A stretch of DNA of 6,103 nt from Clostridia bacterium (GCA_017613815.1 JAGADB010000072.1:1-6103); one strand, 5' to 3'; positions 1 through 6,084 are shown, counted from the stretch's first letter. Translations and numbers: made by a program. The notes: generated by a model from the letters alone, not told the origin.

Positions 1-1
1 C

Positions 2-934
2 TGCCTTTCACAGCTCTACCACGAGCACAAGAGAGGAATTTTGGCGGGATATGCGAAGTTCGAGACCTTCCCGATATGGAATCTCCCCTTAAAGCACCCC
101 GTAAACCTCGCTTATGAAGCGGCAACCGCCGACTTAAACGACCTAAATATGATAGACCCGTTCCACCTCGAAGCGTACGGCGAAATGACGGTCAACTACA
201 ACAGAGACGTCGAGGCGTTCCCGCTTCTGCGCGCAATACTCGAACAGATTCTCGGCAAGAGTCCGTACAACTCGCCTACCGATATGGGCGTAAATATGGC
301 GGGCAACTGCATTATAGACGACGAGGTCGTACAGGAGGCGGCCAAAAAGGAAATCGTCCGCAGGTATTACAAGGTAAGCTGCGACAAGGCGATGGGGCTC
401 GTCGGCGAAAGCGCCGTAATAAAAGCCGAGTCGATAATGAAGCAGGCGGGCGTTTCGAGCGATTCGCGCCCCGTAGTCAAGGCGGCGCTCGACAAATCGA
501 AGGCGGCAAACGCGCACGCCGTTGCGATTGAGCTTCAGGACGGCAAGATAGTTACGGGCAAGACGACCGAGCTTTTGGGTTCGGTTTCGGCGGCGCTGCT
601 CAACGCAATGAAAATTATGGCGGGTATTCCCGACGAGGTTCCGCTGCTTGCGCAGTCGGTTATAGAACCTATAATCAAATTAAAACGCGAAATATTCAAC
701 GCCGCGTCGTCCCACCTCGACTCAAACGAAATGCTTATCGCGCTTTCGAGCTGCGCGGTCATAAATCCGCAGGCGGCGCTCGCTTTAAGAAAGATAATAA
801 ATCTTCGCGGCACCGAGCTTCACTCGTCGGTAATGCTTTGCGAGGAGGACGAGCAGGTACTCAAAAAACTCGGCGTAAATTACACCTGCGAGCCGATTTA
901 CAGAACGAAAATACATATAAACAATTCAATATGA
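2..934 (+). CDS. UPF0371 / DUF1846 family protein, 5' end cut off by the window
   Basis: This is a conserved bacterial protein of unknown function. The frame is open to the left edge: codons 2-40 read CLSQLYHEHKRGI, which continues smoothly into LAGYAKFETFPIWNLPLKHP. The TTG at 41 is therefore an internal leucine, not a start. Family members are about 490-500 residues from memory, so roughly the first 185 residues lie outside the window. Recognisable family stretches are the FPIWNLPLKHPVNLAYEAAT block, then DLNDLNMIDPFHLEAYG, NSPTDMGVNMAGNCI, and a C-terminal AALALRKIINLRGTELHSS block close to the TGA at 932-934. I see no signal peptide, membrane segment or frame break in the visible part. 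The gene converges on capG with 49 bp between the stops, and the hairpin at 941-970 ends both transcripts. The family assignment is from recall of the sequence; no function should be inferred from the neighbours. Confidence 0.88.
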   Translation, partial: CLSQLYHEHKRGILAGYAKFETFPIWNLPLKHPVNLAYEAATADLNDLNMIDPFHLEAYGEMTVNYNRDVEAFPLLRAILEQILGKSPYNSPTDMGVNMAGNCIIDDEVVQEAAKKEIVRRYYKVSCDKAMGLVGESAVIKAESIMKQAGVSSDSRPVVKAALDKSKAANAHAVAIELQDGKIVTGKTTELLGSVSAALLNAMKIMAGIPDEVPLLAQSVIEPIIKLKREIFNAASSHLDSNEMLIALSSCAVINPQAALALRKIINLRGTELHSSVMLCEEDEQVLKKLGVNYTCEPIYRTKIHINNSI

Positions 935-940
935 AAATAA

Positions 941-970
941 AAAAACGCTTTTCTTACGAAAAGCGTTTTT
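941..970. terminator. Bidirectional rho-independent terminator between convergent genes
   Basis: A perfect 13-bp inverted repeat (AAAAACGCTTTTC at 941-953 and its complement at 958-970) closes a 4-base loop, TTAC. The outer A/T pairs give a T5 run leaving the hairpin on the plus strand. On the minus strand the run is longer: T7, then A, then T4, from 940 down. It lies 6 bp after the UPF0371 stop and 13 bp after the capG stop, so it can serve both converging units and is probably the stronger terminator for the minus-strand operon. Confidence 0.9.
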
Positions 971-983
971 ATTATGCCTTTTT

Positions 984-2156
984 TCAGTTGTCTTTTCTCC
1001 AGACCATCTTGTTTACGACGCCGACGTAGCTCTGAATAATCTTTACCACCTTCGACGACACGTTTTCCTCGATATAGTCGGGAACGGGGATTCCGTAATC
1101 TCCGTTCTTATTCATTTCAACGGCTGTTTCAACCGACTGAAGCAGTCCTTTTTCGTCTATTCCCGAAAGAATGAAGCACGCTTTGTCGAGCGCTTCGGGG
1201 CGTTCGGTCGACGTTCTTATGCAGACCGCCGGAAACGGGTGTCCGACAGACGTAAAGAAGCTGGATTCCTCCGGCAGCGTGCCTGAATCTGAAACCACGC
1301 AGAAGGCGTTCATCTGCAGACAGTTGTAGTCGTGGAAGCCGAGCGGTTCGTGTCTTATCACACGTTTATCAAGCTCAAATCCCGTCGCTTCAAGTCTCTT
1401 TCTTGAGCGCGGGTGGCAGGAATAAAGCACGGGAATGTCGTATTTTTCCGCCATTTTGTTTATCGCGGAAAACAGGCTCAAAAAGTTCTTTTCGGTGTCG
1501 ATGTTTTCCTCTCTGTGCGCCGAAAGCAGTATATATCTGCCCTTTTCAAGTCCGAGCCGCGCGTGAATGTCCGAATTCATTATCTCATCGAGGTTGTTGT
1601 GCAAAACCTCCGCCATGGGCGAGCCGGTAACGTAGGTTCTCTCCTTCGGAAGCCCGCAGTCGGCAAGATACCTTCTCGCATGCTCGGAATATGCTAAATT
1701 TACGTCGGAAATTATGTCAACTATTCTTCTGTTCGTCTCTTCGGGCAGGCATTCGTCCTTGCATCTGTTTCCGGCTTCCATGTGGAATATCGGAATATGG
1801 AGTCTCTTTGCGCCTATTACCGAAAGGCAGGAATTGGTGTCGCCGAGTACGAGAACGGCGTCGGGCTTTATCTCGGTCATGAGCTTATACGACTTTGCGA
1901 TTATGTTTCCGCAGGTTTCTCCGAGGTCTTCGCCCACCGCGTCGAGATATACTTCCGGGTCTTCAAGTTTTAAGTCCTTGAAGAAAACTCCGTTTAGGTT
2001 ATAGTCGTAATTCTGTCCGGTGTGCGCCAAAATCACGTCGAAATATTTTCTCGTCTTGTCTATAACCGCGGCGAGACGTATTATTTCGGGCCGCGTTCCG
2101 ACGATTATCAGAAGTTTAAGCTTTCCGTTTTCTTTCCATTTAACGTTTTCAAACAT
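984..2156 (-). CDS. capG: Non-hydrolysing UDP-sugar 2-epimerase, CapG/WbjD/FnlC type
   Basis: Cytoplasmic GT-B fold C2 epimerase of the WecB superfamily, 390 residues. Visible motifs are GTRPEIIRL (20-28), HTGQNYDYNLN (45-55), GDTNS (105-109), HMEAGNRC (125-132), PEETNRRIVD (138-147), SAHREEN (212-218), PLGFHDYN (271-278) and SDSGT (289-293). D106, E127, E140 and H214 fall where the catalytic residues of E. coli WecB (D95, E117, E131, H213) are expected. Details such as TRPEIIRL, EETNRRIVD and LGFHDYN fit the CapG/WbjD/FnlC branch better than plain WecB. In that branch the enzyme converts UDP-N-acetyl-L-pneumosamine into UDP-N-acetyl-L-fucosamine. The ATG at 2156 is preceded by AGAGGG seven bases upstream, inside the last codons of capE. 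Only 3 bp separate the genes, so translation is probably coupled. The ~13 residues before the first beta strand make this N-terminus slightly longer than typical. The superfamily is certain; the exact substrate is inferred. Confidence 0.9.
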   Translation of the reverse strand: MFENVKWKENGKLKLLIIVGTRPEIIRLAAVIDKTRKYFDVILAHTGQNYDYNLNGVFFKDLKLEDPEVYLDAVGEDLGETCGNIIAKSYKLMTEIKPDAVLVLGDTNSCLSVIGAKRLHIPIFHMEAGNRCKDECLPEETNRRIVDIISDVNLAYSEHARRYLADCGLPKERTYVTGSPMAEVLHNNLDEIMNSDIHARLGLEKGRYILLSAHREENIDTEKNFLSLFSAINKMAEKYDIPVLYSCHPRSRKRLEATGFELDKRVIRHEPLGFHDYNCLQMNAFCVVSDSGTLPEESSFFTSVGHPFPAVCIRTSTERPEALDKACFILSGIDEKGLLQSVETAVEMNKNGDYGIPVPDYIEENVSSKVVKIIQSYVGVVNKMVWRKDN

Positions 2157-2159
2157 TTT

Positions 2160-3197
2160 TCAACCCTCTTCCGAAAGTCTGTCCTGAATATATTGTAAGC
2201 TTGCGATTTTTTCCTTCGTCTGCGCAACGTCAAGGAGCGTGGTGTTGTTTGAATTGAAGTCGGTGAGAGTGTTTCTCGCCTCATCGCCTTCCTTGAAGTA
2301 TTTATCGTAGTTCAGTCCGCGGTTGTCTGCGGGAACGCGGTAAAAGCCGCCCATATCTATCGCTCTCGCGCATTCCTCGTTGGTGAGAAGCGTTTCGTAC
2401 ATCTTTTCGCCGTGGCGTATGCCGATTATCTTTATTTTTTCCTTGTCCGCGCCGAAAAGCTCGCAGACCGCAAGCGCCTGCGTCATAATCGTGCATGCCG
2501 GCGCCTTCTGTATGAGAAGGTCTCCGTTTTCGCCGTGTTCAAAAGCGAAAAGCACGAGGTCAACCGCCTCGTCAAGCGACATAATGAAGCGTGTCATGGA
2601 CGGCTCGGTTATCGTAATATCGTTTCCCGCCTTTATCTGGTCTATCCAGAGCGGTATAACGGAGCCTCTCGAGCACATTACGTTTCCGTATCTCGTGCAG
2701 CAGATTTTCGTGTTTTTGGACATTCTCGACTTCGCTATCGCGACCTTTTCCTCGAGCGCCTTTGAAATTCCCATGGCGTTTATCGGGTACGCCGCCTTGT
2801 CGGTGGAAAGACAGATTACGCTCTCGACGCCTTCGTCTATCGCCGCCGTGAGCACGTTGTCGGTGCCTAAAATGTTGGTGCGCACCGCTTCCATCGGGAA
2901 AAATTCGCATGACGGAACCTGTTTCAGCGCCGCCGCGTGAAAGATGAAGTCAACGCCGTGCATTGCGGCTCTGCATGATTCGAGCGAGCGCACGTCGCCG
3001 ATGTAAAATTTGATTTTGTCCGCCGCCTCAGGCATTTTCGTCTGAAATTCGTGGCGCATGTCGTCCTGTTTCTTTTCGTCTCTCGAAAAGATTCTGATTT
3101 CGCCTATGTCTGTCTGCAAAAAGCGGTTCAGAACCGCGTTTCCGAAAGATCCGGTGCCTCCGGTAATCATCAAAGTCTTATCCTTAAAGATTCCCAT
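2160..3197 (-). CDS. capE: CapE-type UDP-N-acetylglucosamine 4,6-dehydratase / 5-epimerase
   Basis: Extended short-chain dehydrogenase of 345 residues that starts UDP-L-FucNAc synthesis by removing water across C4-C6 of UDP-GlcNAc and inverting C5. The Rossmann nucleotide-binding motif TGGTGSFG is at 12-19, RDEKKQ at 39-44, GDVR at 67-70 and HAAALKQVP at 87-95. The catalytic segment STDKAAYPIN is at 131-140. The usual YxxxK is MGISK at 142-146; this MxxxK site is reported as the hallmark of the S. aureus CapE group, as opposed to FlaA1/PseB, which keep Tyr. RHGEKMYETL (261-270) is the substrate-domain signature of the family. There is no membrane domain, so this is not the long CapD/WbpM form. 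The ATG at 3197 has GGGAG seven bases upstream (3205-3209) and a strong promoter behind it. It is first in an operon with capG. The CapF reductase normally coded next is absent. Confidence 0.9.
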   Translation of the reverse strand: MGIFKDKTLMITGGTGSFGNAVLNRFLQTDIGEIRIFSRDEKKQDDMRHEFQTKMPEAADKIKFYIGDVRSLESCRAAMHGVDFIFHAAALKQVPSCEFFPMEAVRTNILGTDNVLTAAIDEGVESVICLSTDKAAYPINAMGISKALEEKVAIAKSRMSKNTKICCTRYGNVMCSRGSVIPLWIDQIKAGNDITITEPSMTRFIMSLDEAVDLVLFAFEHGENGDLLIQKAPACTIMTQALAVCELFGADKEKIKIIGIRHGEKMYETLLTNEECARAIDMGGFYRVPADNRGLNYDKYFKEGDEARNTLTDFNSNNTTLLDVAQTKEKIASLQYIQDRLSEEG

Positions 3198-3235
3198 AAC
3201 ATATCTCCCAAACTTTTTTCTGCATTATTTTAATA

Positions 3236-3264
3236 ATTTTATCATATATAAAAATAAATGTCAA
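3236..3264 (-). promoter_or_regulatory. Sigma-A type promoter with extended -10 for the capE-capG operon
   Basis: Read on the minus strand, TTGACA (3264-3259) is a perfect -35. It is followed by a 17-bp AT-rich spacer and the -10 element TAAAAT (3241-3236). The TGA just before the -10 supplies the TGN of an extended -10. Transcription would begin near 3229, giving a leader of about 32 bases that contains the GGGAG ribosome binding site of capE. The -35 is perfect and the -10 has one mismatch, so strong vegetative expression is expected. I see no obvious operator overlapping it. Confidence 0.88.
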
Positions 3265-3331
3265 TAATTGCCCTGTTATTTTCGCAAATGAAAAAATTAC
3301 CATACCTGCTTTTACATAAAAATTCTCTTTG

Positions 3332-3367
3332 TTACAAACAATATCTCCGAAACCGAAATTGTTGTAA
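3332..3367 (+). promoter_or_regulatory. Interrupted inverted repeat in the spoVT leader, possible operator or leader hairpin
   Basis: TTACAAACAAT (3332-3342) and ATTGTTGTAA (3358-3367) are complementary except for one extra A in the left arm, separated by 15 bases. The right arm ends 2 bases before the AAGGAG ribosome binding site of spoVT. B. subtilis SpoVT is known to repress its own gene, so this could be an autoregulatory site. It could equally be a weak hairpin in the mRNA leader. The arms are A/T-rich and chance occurrence is not excluded. The rest of the 188-bp gap (3198-3385) holds the capE promoter and AT-rich sequence with no gene. Confidence 0.3.
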
Positions 3368-3385
3368 AAAAGGAGTTTTTTATAT

Positions 3386-3943
3386 ATGAAAGCAACAGGT
3401 ATCGTAAGAAGAATAGACGACCTCGGACGCGTCGTTATCCCGAAGGAAATCCGCCGCACGATGAAAATACGCGAGGGCTCGCCTCTCGAAATATATACTG
3501 ACCACGAAGGAGAAGTTATATTCAAAAAATATTCTCCGATAGGAGAACTTTCGTCTTTCGCGTCGCAGTACGCCGAAACGGTGCATAAAACCTGCAAAAT
3601 GGCGGTTATAATATGCGACCGCGACACAGTTATCGCCTGCGCCGGAGTGTCTAAAAAGGACTATCTCGAAAAGCCGATTTCCGACAGCGCCGAAAGAATA
3701 ATCGAAGGCAGGGCGCTTTATCAGTTTCAGAACGGCTCGGAGCAGTACACTGTAACGCGCGACGGAGCAGGCGATATGTATATCAGATGCGCCATGCCGA
3801 TTCTCACCGAAGGCGACGTCATCGGCTGCGTAATTTCGGCGGCGTCGGCTTCAAAGCCCGACGCGGAGCCGATTTCCCCCGAGCTCGAAGCGAAGCTCGT
3901 GCAGACGGCGGCAAATTTCCTCGGAAAACAGCTTGAAACTTAA
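3386..3943 (+). CDS. spoVT: Stage V sporulation protein T (SpoVT), AbrB-type regulator with GAF domain
   Basis: Forespore transcription factor that modulates sigma-G dependent genes, spore coat/cortex maturation and germination behaviour in Bacillus. The protein has 185 residues (178 in B. subtilis, from memory). Residues 1-52 form the swapped-hairpin AbrB DNA-binding domain, with MKATGIVRRIDDLGRVVIPK nearly unchanged from B. subtilis SpoVT and the basic residues R8, R9, R15, R23 and R24 present. Residues ~55-185 form the GAF domain that closes the tetramer, including VIICDRDTVIACAG and the SKKDYLEKPIS segment. AAGGAG (3370-3375) lies 10 bases before the ATG and fixes the start. The gene is monocistronic: it diverges from capE and is closed by the hairpin at 3962-3991. 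I could not identify a convincing sigma-G promoter. Identity is very secure; a link to the flanking polysaccharide genes is not implied. Confidence 0.97.
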   Translation: MKATGIVRRIDDLGRVVIPKEIRRTMKIREGSPLEIYTDHEGEVIFKKYSPIGELSSFASQYAETVHKTCKMAVIICDRDTVIACAGVSKKDYLEKPISDSAERIIEGRALYQFQNGSEQYTVTRDGAGDMYIRCAMPILTEGDVIGCVISAASASKPDAEPISPELEAKLVQTAANFLGKQLET

Positions 3944-3961
3944 TTTTCCTCCCTGAAATAC

Positions 3962-3991
3962 AAAAAGCAGAAGCGGATGCTTCTGCTTTTT
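3962..3991. terminator. Bidirectional rho-independent terminator after spoVT and the SGNH / FrhB-like operon
   Basis: A perfect 13-bp inverted repeat (AAAAAGCAGAAGC at 3962-3974, complement at 3979-3991) closes a 4-base loop, GGAT. T5 runs lie at the hairpin exit in both directions. It starts 18 bp after the spoVT stop. On the minus strand it begins 2 bp after the TGA at 3994-3996. That tight fit supports 3994, not the in-frame TAG at 4191, as the ancestral end of the minus-strand gene. Confidence 0.9.
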
Positions 3992-3993
3992 AA

Positions 3994-4227
3994 TCATTTC
4001 CTCAAAATCTTTGAAATCACCTTTTGTAAAAGCGATTTATTCGGCTTTATGAAGTCCGCCGCGGCGGAAACGCCCCCGTTTTTGAAAACGGAAACGAATT
4101 TTTCGTAAATCTTTTGATCGGGCTTTGGAACGGGCTTTGTGAGCCGCTGATTATACTTGATTACAGCGTCGATTTCCTGCTTTTGAAAATCTATATCCTC
4201 CGAAATACTTTCAAACAGCTCTTTCCC
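3994..4227 (-). pseudogene. Displaced C-terminal tail of the FrhB/FdhB-like gene, in the -1 frame
   Basis: In the frame one base back from the upstream reading, translation goes on as GKELFESISEDIDFQKQEID and then ~57 more residues ending in SKILRK at TGA 3994-3996. The joined protein would be about 379 residues, near the usual family length. TEKGKELFESI is the kind of sequence expected here, so a single base appears to be missing (or re-read) within the AAAAGGGAAA run at 4222-4231. The tail is lysine-rich, with KYNQRLTKPVPKPDQKIYEK and a basic amphipathic end. Such C-terminal extensions are variable in the family, so the truncated form might keep its redox core. Whether this is a sequencing error, a true mutation or programmed slippage cannot be settled from one read of the sequence. 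Confidence 0.8.
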
Positions 4228-5132
4228 TTTTCCGTGCAGACTATCACGCAGGAAACTCCCATTTTATTATAGTTTTCCGTGATATTTTCGATTCCCTTAT
4301 AGTCGCCTATCACAACGTCGCCGATAAGCGGGAAATCCTTATATCCGCACTCGTAGCAGCTTTCGCGCATGAGAACATTCGACTGGAAAATTCTGCCGAA
4401 GGTTGAGAGGTGCAGCGCTTCCGTTTTTACGTTTCCGTTTTCGAAAGACGCCTCGATATACATAGGAAGCCACTTTTTTACCTTTTTTCTCATATTGAAG
4501 CCCGTTATTTTACTGTTTTCCTTGTTTTCGAGCTCCGAAACGTATGCTTTCAGCACCTCGTCCGACGTAGGTCCGTGGCAGATGAGGGTTGCGAAATACA
4601 GATTTTCGTTTTCGCCTATGAAGTTTTTTACCGCCGCCGCCTGGCAGGGCGTTCCCGTAAACAAAACGGGGATATTTTCGTCAAGCGCCTTTTTTATTTC
4701 CCCAAACACGCCTTCCGTCTTACTCTGAACGTATTTTGAGGTGCGCATTTTCATTATATCGGAAATATCGTCCGAAACAATATGCTTTGCGCCGCAAAAG
4801 CCGTCGTCATACACGCTTCCGCAGACTTTTCCGCCCTTTTGCAGAATACTTTTTGCAAGCGCGAAGAAAAGTCCGCCCGACGAGCTCTGAGAAACGAGAT
4901 TTTGGTCCTTGAGCCATGCGGAGTACACTTCTTTTTCGGAATTTTCTTCCCTTTTGAACGAATTATGGGGGCATTTTTCAAAGCAGATTCCGCAGTCTAC
5001 GCATTTTTCGGCGGAAACAACGGGATGGAGAAAAAAGTCCTTATTCTCCATTTTTATTGCGTTTTTGGGGCAGACCGCCGCGCAGAGTCCGCAGCCGCTG
5101 CAATTTTTGCCTGAAATTTCAGAAACGTTCAT
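4191..5132 (-). CDS. Iron-sulfur FrhB/FdhB-like (coenzyme F420 hydrogenase/dehydrogenase beta subunit family) oxidoreductase, C-terminus frameshifted
   Basis: The zero-frame product has 313 residues. Two ferredoxin-type 4Fe-4S motifs open the protein: CSGCGLCAAVCP (11-22) and CVDCGICFEKCP (44-55). The FrhB/FdhB N and C domains follow, with SSSGGLF (83-89), GTPCQAAAV (160-168), ICHGPTS (184-190), the pair C259/C262 in SCYECG (258-263) and GDVVIGDYKG (271-280). By analogy with FrhB it should be a flavin/Fe-S redox protein. In Firmicutes and Bacteroidetes these proteins are often found in polysaccharide clusters and their substrate is unknown; F420 use should not be assumed. The ATG at 5132 has GGAAGG six bases upstream and lies 13 bp after the SGNH gene, so the two are co-transcribed. 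The frame ends early at TAG 4191-4193: after TEKGK (300-304) the sequence turns into an unrelated SCLKVFRRI tail. The expected continuation lies in the -1 frame (see the next entry). Confidence 0.85.
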   Translation of the reverse strand: MNVSEISGKNCSGCGLCAAVCPKNAIKMENKDFFLHPVVSAEKCVDCGICFEKCPHNSFKREENSEKEVYSAWLKDQNLVSQSSSGGLFFALAKSILQKGGKVCGSVYDDGFCGAKHIVSDDISDIMKMRTSKYVQSKTEGVFGEIKKALDENIPVLFTGTPCQAAAVKNFIGENENLYFATLICHGPTSDEVLKAYVSELENKENSKITGFNMRKKVKKWLPMYIEASFENGNVKTEALHLSTFGRIFQSNVLMRESCYECGYKDFPLIGDVVIGDYKGIENITENYNKMGVSCVIVCTEKGKSCLKVFRRI

Positions 5133-5145
5133 TTTTTACCTTCCG

Positions 5146-6084
5146 TCAGTTCTCCTCCGACGCGAGTTTTTCAATTATCATATCGGTAAACTCTATGCCG
5201 GAAGCATATTTCAGATGATACACGGTATCGAAGAATTTATCGTTTTCGTAAGCCGACTCTTCGGGCTTGTAAAGCATTTTTACGTTATCGTCCGAAAGTC
5301 TTTGGTATATGCCGTCCGCGCACTTTTCGCTCTGCTCGAACGACGTTTTGTTGAGCGGCGGGAACAAAAGATAAACCTTTACTCCCATATCCTCGAAATA
5401 CTTTATATTTTTCTCAAGTTCATCTATAAACGGGAACTTTTCGAAATCGTAAACCGAGTCGGCAAACTTATCGGGCGGCAGATTTTCGTGAACCGTCATA
5501 TCTCCGTACTCGTTCGACGAGGAGCGCAGATACACCTTATTCTTCGAAATCCTCTTTCTTATGCTGTCCTGGAAATAAAAGCCGAAATTTTTCCAGCCGA
5601 CGGTAACAGAAGTCGGCAGATATTTGAGAAGCGTAAGAGCAGGCGTTCTTTTTATCGTTTCGGGGGCGTAATAAAGCAGAAACTCGACGTTATTGTCGGT
5701 GTCGTTATACCAGCCCTCCTCGTAATATCCGTATTCGGGCATTAAGAACAGCAAATCTCCCGATTTCATATACGGCTTTACGCTGTTTACATAAAGTCCG
5801 AATGACGTTCCGGCGTTGAGTCCCATATTTACGGACGGAATTCCCGTCTTTTCCTCGAAATATTTGCTGTGTATTCCGAAATGCGTCGCGGAACCGCCGA
5901 CAAACACGGCTTTATTCTCGTCTTTCAGCGTTTTGAGCCGGTTTAATTTATCTATATAAGAAGCGTTGCTCGTCGATTTTGAATACGACCTGTAAAGCAC
6001 GTGTCCGAGAACGCAGAAAACGAGCATTATTGCCGAAATTATTATGATTTTTGAAGCAAATCCGAAACTTTTACTCTTTTTCAT
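5146..6084 (-). CDS. Membrane-anchored SGNH hydrolase-like / DltD-like protein, probable glycan O-acyl modification
   Basis: Protein of 312 residues. Basic residues MKKSKSFGFASK lead into one hydrophobic helix (about 13-31), with no clear signal peptidase site, so it is likely a signal anchor with the rest outside the cell. The SGNH-type nucleophile block is VFVGGSATHFGI (60-71), with S65 the candidate serine. NMGLNAGTSFG (86-96) resembles the glycine block, and DTVYHLKYASG (286-296) supplies the C-terminal Asp/His pair (D286, H290). This arrangement resembles DltD and the SGNH partners of MBOAT acyltransferases in exopolysaccharide O-acetylation, but sequence alone does not show the substrate. 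The ATG at 6084 has only a weak GAGAG upstream. Only 19 bases remain to the right edge, where two of the three minus-strand frames stay open up to this start and could be the end of an overlapping upstream gene. It is followed by the FrhB/FdhB-like gene after 13 bp. Confidence 0.75.
   Translation of the reverse strand: MKKSKSFGFASKIIIISAIMLVFCVLGHVLYRSYSKSTSNASYIDKLNRLKTLKDENKAVFVGGSATHFGIHSKYFEEKTGIPSVNMGLNAGTSFGLYVNSVKPYMKSGDLLFLMPEYGYYEEGWYNDTDNNVEFLLYYAPETIKRTPALTLLKYLPTSVTVGWKNFGFYFQDSIRKRISKNKVYLRSSSNEYGDMTVHENLPPDKFADSVYDFEKFPFIDELEKNIKYFEDMGVKVYLLFPPLNKTSFEQSEKCADGIYQRLSDDNVKMLYKPEESAYENDKFFDTVYHLKYASGIEFTDMIIEKLASEEN

Noticed and set aside
41..43. TTG as start codon of the first gene
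   Set aside because: The frame is open upstream to the window edge, the upstream residues (SQLYHEHKRGI) match the family, and no ribosome binding site pattern with a family-like N-terminus is seen.
838..1029. 63-codon plus-strand frame across the first terminator
   Set aside because: Begins inside the end of the UPF0371 gene in another frame, reads through a perfect terminator hairpin and ends antisense to capG.
2380..2940. 186-codon plus-strand open frame inside capE
   Set aside because: Antisense shadow of a clear SDR gene; serine-rich composition without recognisable domains and without an upstream Shine-Dalgarno sequence.
3314..3343. Possible sigma-F/sigma-G promoter for spoVT (ACATA, 18-bp spacer, AACAATA)
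   Set aside because: The -35 has one mismatch of five and the -10 has two of seven against the consensus I remember. Similar matches are expected by chance in such AT-rich DNA, so it stays unassigned.
3184..3627. 147-codon minus-strand frame running through the spoVT start and the capE promoter
   Set aside because: It is antisense to the highly conserved AbrB domain of SpoVT, and its 3' end overlaps the capE leader and start. No homology is recognisable.
4190..4222. Downstream stimulatory hairpin for frameshifting
   Set aside because: Only a 4-bp stem (GAAA/TTTC around GTA, just after the heptamer) can be drawn, too weak to support programmed frameshifting.
4909..5745. 278-codon plus-strand open frame opposite the SGNH and FrhB/FdhB-like genes
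   Set aside because: It spans the junction of two well-supported minus-strand genes, shows no family motif, is rich in Arg/Phe/His as expected for antisense of this codon usage, and lacks a ribosome binding site.
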